Below are positions 6,751 through 14,539 of a DNA stretch of 45,927 nucleotides, one piece after another. A model generated the notes under the pieces. The model had not been told where the DNA came from. It was given only the letters and a program-made list of their open reading frames with translations, and did not search any database. The stretch is from Bacteroidota bacterium (GTDB lineage Bacteria > Bacteroidota > Bacteroidia > Chitinophagales > Saprospiraceae). The stretch spans positions 1 through 45,927 of the forward strand of contig WGNL01000042.1 in NCBI GenBank assembly GCA_016124585.1. Reading direction: 5' to 3'. Position numbers and translations under genes: made by a program. Every line of letters starts with the position of its first letter. Within the stretch, counting starts at the first letter, position 1.

Positions 6751-8583
6751 ATGAAGTTTTTAATCCGTGTTTTTTCTTTAGCAACACTAGTCCTCATGGC
6801 CACCTTGGCCGCAGCTCAGGAGGGAGTTCCAGATTTTACTGTCCAAGTAGGCAGCTATGCTAACCCGAAACCTACCGATTTTGCCAATTTGCAAGGTCAT
6901 GGTTTTTTGTACGCCAACAAGCGCCCGAACCGAACAGATGTATTCATTGGTGGCTACGAATCTGAAGCTGAAGCTGGGAAGATGTTGGCTACCCTCCAAC
7001 TTTTTGGCTACGATAATGCTGCCGTCACCAAATTGAATTCCGAAGGTGGACAGCCTGTCACCATTATTCAATTGGCCACAAAACGAGTGGGTGACAAAGT
7101 GAATTGGGAGGATTACCTTCCCGCCGGAAAGCTTTACGTCCTGCTCAGCGGTAACCAGTTTAAAATTCTTGCTGGCACTTTTCCAGACATTACGTCTGCA
7201 AAAGCGCACCTAGCTAAACTTCAAAAAGTCGGATTTAAAGATGCTTTTGTAAAAAACGTCAACAACGTGCTGCTACACGAAGTGACGGATTTTGAAATGG
7301 GAGGTGCTCCGAAAAAGCCATTAATTCCACTTGTTTTTGAAGAAAAAAAGACAGAGGAAAAAGCACCTGAAACAGCTAAGGCAATAGAGCCAGAAGTCCA
7401 AAAGCAGGATGTGCCAAAATCTTATGATGATGTGGCCATTGTGACGCCTAAAACAAATGCCACAACATTGACACCAAAAGGTGTAGAGCCTAAGGCTGAA
7501 GAGCCAACCAAAACAGCACCTGCCAAGAGTGAACCTGCTAAAGCGGAACCTGCCAAAACCGTTACAGCGACATCAGTTAGTTTTGAAGCAGACCTACCAG
7601 ACATCCGGCCAAACGTAAAGCGCACCTCAGCTTACGAACTGCAGAAAATCTTGAAATCAGAAGGCTCCTATAAGGGTTCGCTAGATGGTTTTTATGGGAA
7701 GGGGACCCGTAGTGCTTATGACCAAGCATTGGCCAGTAATACCCAGTTGAAAAAGTACCGCATCCTTGCGAAGCACATGACCACCCCTACTGAAGATGCT
7801 CCAAAAGGCACAGTTCAGTACTATATCAACCACCTTTGGGACGACCCGAAAACTGCAATGGATGGCCTCGCTGCCGCAAAGACTCCCATCGCAAAAGCTT
7901 ATCGTGCTTATTTCATGTATGTAAATGATGGACCAAGTAAGGACGTCAACTGGCTGATGAATGAGGCCATCAAAGAGGCTTTTTCAGGTAAAAAATCGGC
8001 CTTCCCGAAATTCGACCCGACTGTTCGTTACGCATACGAAGACATTGATCAAATGCTGACCCACTTGCGCTACATCCACGAAGTATCAGCAGATAGCCCG
8101 GCAGCACCTTGCTGGCTTTTCCGCAAACACCCAAGTGCAGCATTGGCAGCATTTGGCCCAGTTGGGTCGGATAGTAAGCTAAAACTGCAAGCCTGTGGAG
8201 GCTTCTGGGAATGGGAAGACGTAAAAGTAGTCGATGCCATTACCAAAGACCTATGCGGCTCAGGCCAGATGAGTGAAGCTGCTTGCGCAAAAAGCCAATC
8301 GCAACTGGCACAACTCTATCTCACCCCTCAAGCAGTCTCGGACGACGACCGTAAGGCTCTCGAAGCCTGGAACGCTAAGCTCTGGCAAGGCATCGATGGG
8401 TGGGCGAGCCGTGACCCAATGCTAGCAGAAATTGCTACCGCCCTGAAAATCAGTTACTTGCAGACTGAGATATTGTTTGAAGATTATTTCATGAACGAAG
8501 GGTTCAATGAAAAAGAAGCCAAGGCATTGGGACTGCAAGCCATGAAAGTGTTGGTAGCACATCATTTGGAGCGGTTTATTTAA
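6751..8583 (+). CDS. secreted protein with SPOR-like and peptidoglycan-binding domains
   Basis: A 610-residue protein. The start at 6751 was chosen because it opens a clear signal peptide (MKFLIRVFSLATLVLMATLA, then AAQ). Residues about 25-190 hold SPOR-like beta-alpha units (FTVQVGSYANPKPTDF, VFIGGYESEAEAGKMLATL, KILAGTFPDITSAKAHLAKL), the fold that binds denuded peptidoglycan. A Pro/Lys/Glu/Ala-rich linker of about 90 residues follows, with repeated PAKSEPAKAEPAKT. A PG_binding_1-type helical unit lies near 294-340 (LQKILKSEGSYKGSLDGFYG). The C-terminal 260 residues are helical and unrecognised, with several cysteines. It is probably a periplasmic or cell-surface protein acting at the cell wall. 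It has its own terminator. Confidence 0.8.
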   Translation: MKFLIRVFSLATLVLMATLAAAQEGVPDFTVQVGSYANPKPTDFANLQGHGFLYANKRPNRTDVFIGGYESEAEAGKMLATLQLFGYDNAAVTKLNSEGGQPVTIIQLATKRVGDKVNWEDYLPAGKLYVLLSGNQFKILAGTFPDITSAKAHLAKLQKVGFKDAFVKNVNNVLLHEVTDFEMGGAPKKPLIPLVFEEKKTEEKAPETAKAIEPEVQKQDVPKSYDDVAIVTPKTNATTLTPKGVEPKAEEPTKTAPAKSEPAKAEPAKTVTATSVSFEADLPDIRPNVKRTSAYELQKILKSEGSYKGSLDGFYGKGTRSAYDQALASNTQLKKYRILAKHMTTPTEDAPKGTVQYYINHLWDDPKTAMDGLAAAKTPIAKAYRAYFMYVNDGPSKDVNWLMNEAIKEAFSGKKSAFPKFDPTVRYAYEDIDQMLTHLRYIHEVSADSPAAPCWLFRKHPSAALAAFGPVGSDSKLKLQACGGFWEWEDVKVVDAITKDLCGSGQMSEAACAKSQSQLAQLYLTPQAVSDDDRKALEAWNAKLWQGIDGWASRDPMLAEIATALKISYLQTEILFEDYFMNEGFNEKEAKALGLQAMKVLVAHHLERFI

Positions 8584-8605
8584 AAAATAACAAGTCTTAA
8601 ATCAA

Positions 8606-8645
8606 AAACAGCGTGGCATCAGTTGATGGCACGCTGTTTATTTTT
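8606..8645 (+). terminator. intrinsic terminator, bidirectional
   Basis: Stem aaacagcgtg (8606-8615) pairs with cacgctgttt (8630-8639), and catc/gatg pair inside the loop. A T-rich tail follows on the plus strand. The A-run before the stem also gives a T-run on the minus strand, so it can end both the SPOR-like gene and the convergent lipoprotein gene. Confidence 0.8.
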
Positions 8646-8672
8646 ATGCAAAATTGAATGAACTCGCTATTT

Positions 8673-9140
8673 TTAATTAGGCACAGTTGTATAGGTAGCA
8701 TAATACTTTACGCCACCAAAATCTTCAAAAAGCACTTTAAATTTGAAGGATTTCTGCTTCAATTCAACGATTTCAACTTCACTTATATCTCCATTGGAGC
8801 TTACACTCACCACAGTTTCACCCTGATTGAACGTCCAAGTACCTGTCTCTATGACCTGTGGGTCAGCATCATCGCATTTTGTTGCTCCCTCCTCATTTGT
8901 AAACGTCCCATTAGATTTAAAGCAAAAAATATCATCCTTATCACATGCATCTGATTGCGCATAAAGGTCAGATATGGTTGTTCCATTTATGCTAATTGGT
9001 GGGTCTACAATAATTGCAGTAGCAACCCAACAGTTGGCAGTCAGTAGTTCAGTCTTGGATTTTTCATCTTTTTTGCAAGCATTGAAAAGCAAGACTGCGC
9101 TGAAAAGCAGGGTCAAAAAAGGTAATTTAGATTGTTTCAT
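8673..9140 (-). CDS. lipocalin-like small lipoprotein
   Basis: A 155-residue protein with a lipoprotein signal (MKQSKLPFLTLLFSAVLLFNAC, lipobox LFNAC, Cys22) followed by KKDEKSK. The mature part alternates beta strands with a calycin-type layout: an initial TANCWVATAIIVDP strand, FKSNGTFTNEEG, a GTWTFNQGETVVSVS strand and a final FKVLFEDF...YYATYT pair. This resembles the lipocalin-like lipoproteins common in Bacteroidota, which have a small barrel and no known ligand. Six cysteines besides the lipobox one are unusual for the group. It is convergent with the preceding gene and shares its terminator. Confidence 0.75.
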   Translation of the reverse strand: MKQSKLPFLTLLFSAVLLFNACKKDEKSKTELLTANCWVATAIIVDPPISINGTTISDLYAQSDACDKDDIFCFKSNGTFTNEEGATKCDDADPQVIETGTWTFNQGETVVSVSSNGDISEVEIVELKQKSFKFKVLFEDFGGVKYYATYTTVPN

Positions 9141-9453
9141 AAGTTAAAATGGTTTGTTGAATGTTGCCTTCAAAATGCACATGCTGAAGTTTTGTGAGAA
9201 CCTAGGCATAAAGACAGTTGGCGACAACAGAATTAGAAGATGATAGAATTTTTACTTTTCCATAACGGAAATAACTCGCAATCGCTGTCTGTAGGTCTTG
9301 AAGAAATACTTTGTTCGCTTTAATATTAATAGCAGTTTTTAGAATATTCATTAAGTGCAATAACCTAATAAATACCTAAATTTGCAACCGATTTTATCAA
9401 AAATCATCCCCTAAGAGTCAAGTTCAATTTTTCAGCCTAACCAATTTTATAAC
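9141..9453. other. 313-bp divergent intergenic region with -7 box
   Basis: No gene is seen. The stretch lies between the divergent lipoprotein and acyl-CoA dehydrogenase genes. TAAATTTG at 9377-9384 matches the Bacteroidota -7 consensus and would give the dehydrogenase a leader of roughly 60 bases; no TTTG lies at the right distance upstream. Confidence 0.45.
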
Positions 9454-10641
9454 ATGTTTTTTGAACTAACAGAAGAACAACAGGCCGTACAGCAGGCCGC
9501 ACGTGATTTTGCCCAAAACATCCTTAAGCCTGGCGTCATCGAGCGGGATAGGGACATGAAATACCCAAAGAACGAGATTCGCCAAATGGGTGAAATGGGC
9601 TTCCTCGGAATGATGGTTGACCCTGAATATGGCGGTGGCGGCATGGATACACTGAGCTATGTACTGGCGATGGAAGAAATCTCCAAAGTGGACGCTTCCT
9701 GTTCCGTCATTATGTCCGTTAATAACTCCTTGGTCTGCTGGGGCATCCAGAAATTTGGCTCCGAGGAACAAAAAGCGAAATACCTGCCCAAACTCGCTAC
9801 GGGCGAGTGGATTGGCTCGTTCTGTCTCTCCGAACCAGAAGCCGGTAGCGACGCCACCAGCCAACGAACTACTGCCGTGGACATGGGAGATTACTACCTC
9901 CTCAACGGCACCAAAAACTGGATCACCAATGGTGGCACTTCCAAAGTGCACCTCGTGATGGCGCAGACCCATCCTGAAAAAGCACACAAAGGCATCAACT
10001 GTCTTATTGTGGAAACGGATTGGGAAGGAGTAGTCATCGGTGCGAAGGAGGACAAACTGGGCATTCGGGCTTCGGACACCCACACCATCATGTACAATGA
10101 CGTAAAAGTTCCGAAGGCCAACCGCATCGGCGAGGACGGATTCGGATTCAAGTTCGCCATGAAAACACTGGAAGGTGGCCGCATCGGCATCGCAGCGCAG
10201 GCGCTCGGCATCGCTGGCGGTGCCTACGAACTTGCGCTCGCTTACTCAAAAGAGCGGGCAGCTTTCGGCAAACCCATTTCGCAACACCAAGCTATCGCCT
10301 TCAAATTGGCGGATATGGCGACGGATATTGAAGCGGCGAAATTGCTGGTTTATCGGGCAGCTTGGCTGAAAGACCAGCACATGGACTTCGGCCCGGCCAG
10401 TGCCATGGCCAAGCTGTTTGCTTCAGAAACCGCTATGAAACACACGGTTGAAGCCGTGCAAATTCACGGTGGCTACGGTTATGTGAAAGAGTATCACGTG
10501 GAACGACTGATGCGGGATGCGAAGATTACGCAGATTTACGAAGGAACTTCCGAGGTGCAGCGCATCGTGATTTCGAGGAACGTACTGAACGGTCAACTTT
10601 ATATTCCAATCTGGGGAAGCAAAGTGGAAATGGCCATGTGA
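9454..10641 (+). CDS. acyl-CoA dehydrogenase, short/branched-chain type
   Basis: A flavoenzyme of 395 residues that oxidises acyl-CoA to trans-2-enoyl-CoA and passes electrons to ETF in fatty-acid or branched-chain amino-acid breakdown. The three-part fold is plain: an N-terminal helical domain from FELTEEQQAVQQAARDFA, the beta domain with FCLSEPEAGSDA and LNGTKNWITNGG (FAD and substrate contacts), and the C-terminal helical domain with RAAFGKPISQHQ, QIHGGYGYVKEYHVERLMRD and IYEGTSEVQR. Glu363 in IYEGT is the catalytic base position of short-chain, medium-chain and butyryl-CoA dehydrogenases. Chain-length preference cannot be assigned. The gene stands alone with its own terminator. Confidence 0.96.
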   Translation: MFFELTEEQQAVQQAARDFAQNILKPGVIERDRDMKYPKNEIRQMGEMGFLGMMVDPEYGGGGMDTLSYVLAMEEISKVDASCSVIMSVNNSLVCWGIQKFGSEEQKAKYLPKLATGEWIGSFCLSEPEAGSDATSQRTTAVDMGDYYLLNGTKNWITNGGTSKVHLVMAQTHPEKAHKGINCLIVETDWEGVVIGAKEDKLGIRASDTHTIMYNDVKVPKANRIGEDGFGFKFAMKTLEGGRIGIAAQALGIAGGAYELALAYSKERAAFGKPISQHQAIAFKLADMATDIEAAKLLVYRAAWLKDQHMDFGPASAMAKLFASETAMKHTVEAVQIHGGYGYVKEYHVERLMRDAKITQIYEGTSEVQRIVISRNVLNGQLYIPIWGSKVEMAM

Positions 10642-10691
10642 GCAGGATTGGAACACTAGTTTGAACAAAAATTTATAGCACAAATAGTTTG

Positions 10692-10721
10692 GGCGGGAGC
10701 TTTAGGGCTGCCGCCTTTTTT
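10692..10721 (+). terminator. intrinsic terminator after acyl-CoA dehydrogenase
   Basis: ggcgg (10692-10696) pairs with ccgcc (10711-10715), with agc/gct inside, and a T-run starts immediately at 10716. It lies about 50 bases after the dehydrogenase stop. Confidence 0.75.
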
Positions 10722-10742
10722 ATGCCAATGATTTCCCTAAAT

Positions 10743-10780
10743 GAAAAATTGCCTGCAACCACGGCTGCAAGCAATTTTCC
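10743..10780 (-). terminator. intrinsic terminator of the molybdenum hydroxylase operon
   Basis: gaaaaattgcctgcaa at the left pairs with the rightward gctgcaagcaattttcc segment almost perfectly around a short ccacg loop. Read on the minus strand the stem ends in a T-rich run, 29 bases after the stop of the molybdopterin subunit gene. Confidence 0.65.
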
Positions 10781-10808
10781 AATTTCCATAATTTCTAATT
10801 TCTCAACC

Positions 10809-13064
10809 TCACCCCGGCACCTGCATATTGCCCATGAACGGCTGGTCGTACACCCGTTTGCCAGTGGCTTTGTAGAGTGCATTGGCCACCGCAGCAATGA
10901 TGGGCGGATTGAGGGGCTCGCCAAGGCCAGTCGGGTCTTTGTCGCTTTTTACGAAGTGGACATCAATCGCCTTGGGAGCCTCTGAGTGGCGGATGAGCCG
11001 GTATTTGTCAAAATTGTTTTGCTCCGGTGTGCCATCCTTGAAGGTCATGGCGCTGTAGAGTGCATGTCCCATGCCGTCCACCATGCCGCCCTCGCAGAGG
11101 TTGGTGGCAGCTAGCGGGTTCACGAGTATACCACAATCAATGGCCGCATGGATTTTCTGAACCACGGGTTTGCCGTCTTCCATCACCATATCCACTACCT
11201 GCGCCACGTAACTGTTATGACAGAAATAAGCAGAAACGCCCCGATGGACATTTGCCGAGTCGTTTTTGCCCCAACCTGATTTCTCCTTCACCTCCTTAAT
11301 CACCCCAACGTAACGAGCAGCATCATAATCGTTGCCCTTGCCTACAGGATTACTTATGGCCTTTTCAAATAACGCCAATCGGAATTCGATAGGGTCTTTT
11401 CCAGCGGCTTCGGCCACCTCGTCGAGGAAGGACTGCTCCGCCCCGGCGATAAAGTTTGAGCCTGGCGCACGCCAAGCCCCCGTGCTGATGTTGGTGTCCA
11501 AAGTCCAATCTTCTGCGAGGTAATTGTCCACTGCCCCTGCCGGGAAACGGTTGGCATGAACCGGGCTGTCGCTGGTTCCGCCGCCACGGATATGGAAGGC
11601 TACGAGGTTCTTGTTTTCATCCAAACCAGCACGGTAAGTAACATAGTAGGCTGGGCGATAAACACCCGTCGTCATATCGTCCTCACGAGTATAGACCAGC
11701 TTGACGGGCGCATTCATTTGCTTCGAAATGACAGCCGCTTCCACCAAGAAGTGCCCATAAAGCCTACGGCCAAAGCCACCGCCCATGCGGGTCATCTGAA
11801 TGTCAATCTTTTCGAGTGGTAGGCCGAGCCGGGCACTGATGGTTTTTTCCATGAACTCCGGTGTTTGTATCGGCCCCACGAGTTCAGCCTTGTCAGCAGT
11901 GACGTTGGCGAAGAAGTTCATCGGCTCCATCGTGTTGTGGGCAAGGAACGGAGCGGAATAAGTGCGTTCAATAACTTGCGAAGCCGACTTGAAGGCAGCT
12001 TCCGGGTCGCCATCCTTCCGAAGCAGTTTGGCAGGTCTAGAAGTCAGGTCAGCCATTTTGGACTTGTGCGAATCGGTGTTTTCCAAGCCACCGGGCACTG
12101 TCACTTTCTGTGGGCCGCCCCAGCCTTGCACGTTCTCCGAGTAGGATGGAAAGGCTTCCCACTCCAGTTTCAGGGCTTTTTTTGCCTGCATCACTTCCCA
12201 AGTCGTGTTGCCTACCACCACAACTTTTTCATTGAAAGCCTCGGTGTCGCACCACTGCTTTTCGTAGCCATCTTCGTAAACTTTCATGGTGAAAACATCC
12301 TTGATGCCGGGCATTGATTTGGCCGCTGTGCTGTCCACCGATTTCAGCTTCATGCCAAAAGTAGGCGGATGGACAATCATGGCGATGAGCATTCCTTCTC
12401 GTTTGTAGTCAAGGCCATAAAGCGGCTGACCTGTCACGATTTTCTGACCATCCACGTTCTTACGTGGAGTACCGATGATTTTAAAATCCTTGGCGTCCTT
12501 GAGTTTTACTTCCTTCGGAACATCAATTTTTGCCGCAGCCGATGCCATTTCACCGTAGCCCGCCGACTTTCCGCTTTTATGCTTCAAAACGCCTGCTTCC
12601 GTGGTAATTTCATCGGCAGGCACTTGCCAAGCTTGGGCGGCGGCTTCCTTCAGCATTTGTCGGGCGGCAGCACCTGCTGTGCGCAGCGCCTTCCACGATT
12701 CCTTGATAGACTCGCTTCCACCTGCCAATTGGCGGGTAAAAATGGAGGTGTCAAGCGGCGCCTGCTCCACGATGACGTTCTTCCAGTCGCAGTCGAGTTC
12801 CTCTGCCACAATCATGGGCATGGAAGTTTTCACGTTTTGCCCGATTTCGGGGTTGGGAGACATGATGGTGACGACGCCGTTCTCTCCAATTTTCAGATAG
12901 CCAGTGATGTTGAACCACTCCTTCGGCATGGCAAGCACTTCCGCTTCGGATGTACCTGATTTACAAGCCGCCAGCCAACTGATACCGAGCACCATGCCAC
13001 CGCCAGCGAGGGCAGATGTTTTCAAAAAGGAACGCCTTCCGTATGATGTTTTTATGATTGTCAT
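10809..13064 (-). CDS. molybdopterin-binding subunit of a xanthine dehydrogenase-family hydroxylase (IorB-like)
   Basis: A 751-residue large subunit of a two-component molybdenum hydroxylase, similar to isoquinoline 1-oxidoreductase beta and related periplasmic aldehyde/N-heterocycle oxidoreductases. The N-terminus carries a twin-arginine signal (RRSFLKTSALAGGGMVLG) followed by LAAC, so it should be exported folded and may be lipidated. Molybdenum-cofactor motifs include TRMGGGFGRRLYGHF, TGAWRAPGSNFIAGAEQSF and the C-terminal GLGEPLNPPIIAAVANA, whose Glu is the usual catalytic base. The start at 13064 was chosen because it opens the Tat signal; upstream sequence in this frame overlaps the partner gene and is noise. 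The 2Fe-2S subunit gene lies 110 bases upstream on the same strand. The substrate is unknown. Confidence 0.92.
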   Translation of the reverse strand: MTIIKTSYGRRSFLKTSALAGGGMVLGISWLAACKSGTSEAEVLAMPKEWFNITGYLKIGENGVVTIMSPNPEIGQNVKTSMPMIVAEELDCDWKNVIVEQAPLDTSIFTRQLAGGSESIKESWKALRTAGAAARQMLKEAAAQAWQVPADEITTEAGVLKHKSGKSAGYGEMASAAAKIDVPKEVKLKDAKDFKIIGTPRKNVDGQKIVTGQPLYGLDYKREGMLIAMIVHPPTFGMKLKSVDSTAAKSMPGIKDVFTMKVYEDGYEKQWCDTEAFNEKVVVVGNTTWEVMQAKKALKLEWEAFPSYSENVQGWGGPQKVTVPGGLENTDSHKSKMADLTSRPAKLLRKDGDPEAAFKSASQVIERTYSAPFLAHNTMEPMNFFANVTADKAELVGPIQTPEFMEKTISARLGLPLEKIDIQMTRMGGGFGRRLYGHFLVEAAVISKQMNAPVKLVYTREDDMTTGVYRPAYYVTYRAGLDENKNLVAFHIRGGGTSDSPVHANRFPAGAVDNYLAEDWTLDTNISTGAWRAPGSNFIAGAEQSFLDEVAEAAGKDPIEFRLALFEKAISNPVGKGNDYDAARYVGVIKEVKEKSGWGKNDSANVHRGVSAYFCHNSYVAQVVDMVMEDGKPVVQKIHAAIDCGILVNPLAATNLCEGGMVDGMGHALYSAMTFKDGTPEQNNFDKYRLIRHSEAPKAIDVHFVKSDKDPTGLGEPLNPPIIAAVANALYKATGKRVYDQPFMGNMQVPG

Positions 13065-13174
13065 TGATAAAATTGTTGAGTTGGTTAAACTAGGTTGAAT
13101 TGGGGAAATTGGTTGAATCAGTTGCTTGGGCACTCCCAATTCAACAAATTCAACAGCTTTAACCAGTTTACAGG

Positions 13175-13630
13175 TTAAACATTCGCTACTGATTTGATGG
13201 CCGCATGGATGCGGACGTAGGTGGCACAACGACAGATATTGCCGTTCATGGCACCAGAAATTTCCTCGTCGCTGGGATGGGGGTTGTTGTTGAGCAAGGC
13301 GGCGGCGTTCATGATTTGGCCTGCTTGGCAGTAGCCACACTGGGCTACATCGTGTTCCAGCCAAGCTTTTTGAACGGGGTGGTCGCCGTTTTCGGAGAGA
13401 CCTTCGATAGTCGTGATTTTTTGTTCGCCAACCTGCGAAACAGCCAATTGGCAGGAGCGCATGGCCACGCCATCTAGGTGGATGGTGCAAGCACCGCATG
13501 AGCCAATACCACAGCCGTACTTAGTGCCGACGAGGTTGGCATGGTCACGCAGCACCCAGAGCATGGGGGTGGTCGGGTCTACATCCAACTGCTGCTTTTT
13601 TCCATTGATAGTTAGGTTGAAAATTGCCAT
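13175..13630 (-). CDS. 2Fe-2S subunit of the molybdenum hydroxylase (IorA-like)
   Basis: A 151-residue electron-transfer subunit of the xanthine dehydrogenase family. The N-terminal plant-ferredoxin-like domain shows CGIGSCGACTIHLDG and the fourth ligand region MRSCQLAV. The C-terminal helical domain carries the second cluster motifs CGYCQAGQIM and CRCATY. It passes electrons from the molybdopterin subunit encoded just downstream. It has no signal peptide, so it probably rides through the Tat system with its partner. In related two-subunit systems electrons go on to a cytochrome c, and no such subunit is adjacent here. The start MAIFNLTINGKKQ matches the family. Confidence 0.95.
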   Translation of the reverse strand: MAIFNLTINGKKQQLDVDPTTPMLWVLRDHANLVGTKYGCGIGSCGACTIHLDGVAMRSCQLAVSQVGEQKITTIEGLSENGDHPVQKAWLEHDVAQCGYCQAGQIMNAAALLNNNPHPSDEEISGAMNGNICRCATYVRIHAAIKSVANV

Positions 13631-13810
13631 AAAACAGGATTCTTTAGAAACAATGAGTGATTAATTTTAAAGGGCTAAAACTAAGTAATCGTAGGATGGT
13701 TTTTGGGAAAAACTGCTTTATTCCAAATTTTACGGCAATTTTTTAGAAAAAATTAACATTGAAGGGAAGGGCCGATAGCTCAGGGAATTGGCTTTTCTTC
13801 ATCGTTTAGG

Positions 13811-13845
13811 AAAAACAAAAGGGGGCGGCAAAAAATGCCGTCCCC
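13811..13845 (-). terminator. intrinsic terminator of the small heat-shock gene
   Basis: gggggcggca (13821-13830) pairs with tgccgtcccc (13836-13845) with one G-T pair and a 5-base loop. On the minus strand it is followed by a T-rich stretch (complement of 13811-13820), 31 bases after the Hsp20 stop. Confidence 0.75.
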
Positions 13846-13875
13846 TTCATGAATCCAATATTCGCTCGGTAAATT

Positions 13876-14334
13876 TTAGCCAATCTCGATGACCCTTGCA
13901 GGTTGTGGTTTGGCTTCAGGTTTTTTCTCCAAAGTCACATGCAACACACCGTTCTCGTAGTTTGCCTTGATGTTGGTGGTGTCCACGGTCTCAGGCAAGT
14001 GGAAGTTGCGTTTGAACTCGAAGAAGCTGAATTCTTTGCGAGTGTATTTTTCGCTGTTGTCTTCGGATTTAGTTTCCGTTTTCTTGGCGGAAATGGTCAA
14101 CTGGTCCTTGTCCACTTTCACTTCGAAATCTTCCTTGGCAAGGCCGGGAGCGGCCACTTCCAAGCGGTAGCCATTGGCCGATTCAACGACGTTGACGGCT
14201 GGGCTTTTCTGCGTGGAACCATTGCGGAAGGAAACGGGGAAATCGGAGTTGAAGAACTCGTTGAACATGCTCTCGAAAACTGGAGCGGTGGCAATTTTTC
14301 TGCCGTTGTTGGGAACAAAGCTGATAAGATTCAT
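13876..14334 (-). CDS. Hsp20/alpha-crystallin small heat-shock protein
   Basis: A 152-residue ATP-independent chaperone that holds unfolding proteins in oligomers. The alpha-crystallin domain spans about residues 45-142: YRLEVAAPGLAKEDFEVKVD, then LTISAKKTETKSEDNSEKYT, the strand RKEFSFFEFKRNFHLPETVD, and NYENGVLHVTLEKK (the conserved NGVLxVTLxK signature). The C-terminal RVIEIG supplies the I-x-I oligomerisation motif. The start MNLISFVPNNGRK is typical for Bacteroidota. The 205-bp upstream region has a sigma-54-like promoter and two palindromes, described separately, so it is probably stress-induced. Confidence 0.95.
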   Translation of the reverse strand: MNLISFVPNNGRKIATAPVFESMFNEFFNSDFPVSFRNGSTQKSPAVNVVESANGYRLEVAAPGLAKEDFEVKVDKDQLTISAKKTETKSEDNSEKYTRKEFSFFEFKRNFHLPETVDTTNIKANYENGVLHVTLEKKPEAKPQPARVIEIG

Positions 14335-14370
14335 AATCGTGGAATTTTAGTTTTTAAAAATTTGATTTTA

Positions 14371-14414
14371 AGGTTTTGAGGTAATGAAGCGAGGTTTTCA
14401 AGTCCTCAAAACCT
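14371..14414. repeat. 11-bp inverted repeat in the hsp20 leader
   Basis: aggttttgagg (14371-14381) is the exact reverse complement of 14404-14414, with a 22-base loop, inside the predicted 5' untranslated leader of the small heat-shock gene. It could act as an RNA structure controlling translation; this is inference. Confidence 0.5.
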
Positions 14415-14432
14415 GTTGACAATTCCACGCTT

Positions 14433-14448
14433 TTCAAACTGCGTTCCA
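14433..14448 (-). promoter_or_regulatory. candidate sigma-54 (-24/-12) promoter for hsp20
   Basis: The minus strand reads TGGAACGCAGTTTGAA. It matches the sigma-54 consensus TGGCACGnnnnTTGCA at 10 of the 12 fixed positions with exact spacing between the GG and TTG elements. Transcription would begin near 14421, leaving a leader of about 87 bases. Two palindromes lie 70-115 bases upstream, where enhancer-binding proteins normally sit. No TAnnTTTG box was found for this gene. Confidence 0.5.
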
Positions 14449-14492
14449 CTCGGTTTTTCACACCAAAACTGGCGGAAAAAGATAAAAACACC

Positions 14493-14536
14493 TGCCATAT
14501 TGGCAAAAAAAGCAAATAAATACTGCCATTATGACA
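14493..14536 (-). promoter_or_regulatory. two TGNCA-N3-TGNCA palindromes upstream of hsp20
   Basis: TGCCATATTGGCA at 14493-14505 and TGCCATTATGACA at 14524-14536 share the form TGNCA-N3-TGNCA. Their centres are 31 bp apart, close to three helical turns, so dimers would sit on the same DNA face. They lie between the upstream gene's stop codon and the candidate sigma-54 promoter, consistent with activator sites. Confidence 0.5.
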
Positions 14537-14539
14537 ATA

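Noticed and set aside
12369-12959. Plus-strand open frame of 196 codons
   Set aside because: It lies wholly antisense to the well-supported molybdopterin subunit gene and has no recognisable protein features.
13065-13499. N-terminal extension of the molybdopterin subunit
   Set aside because: The extra 145 residues overlap the 2Fe-2S gene in another frame, have no family character, and would bury the Tat signal.
14490-14525. Second sigma-54-like site (TGGCAG...TTGC) upstream of hsp20
   Set aside because: The distance between the two elements is two bases too long and it overlaps the palindromes.
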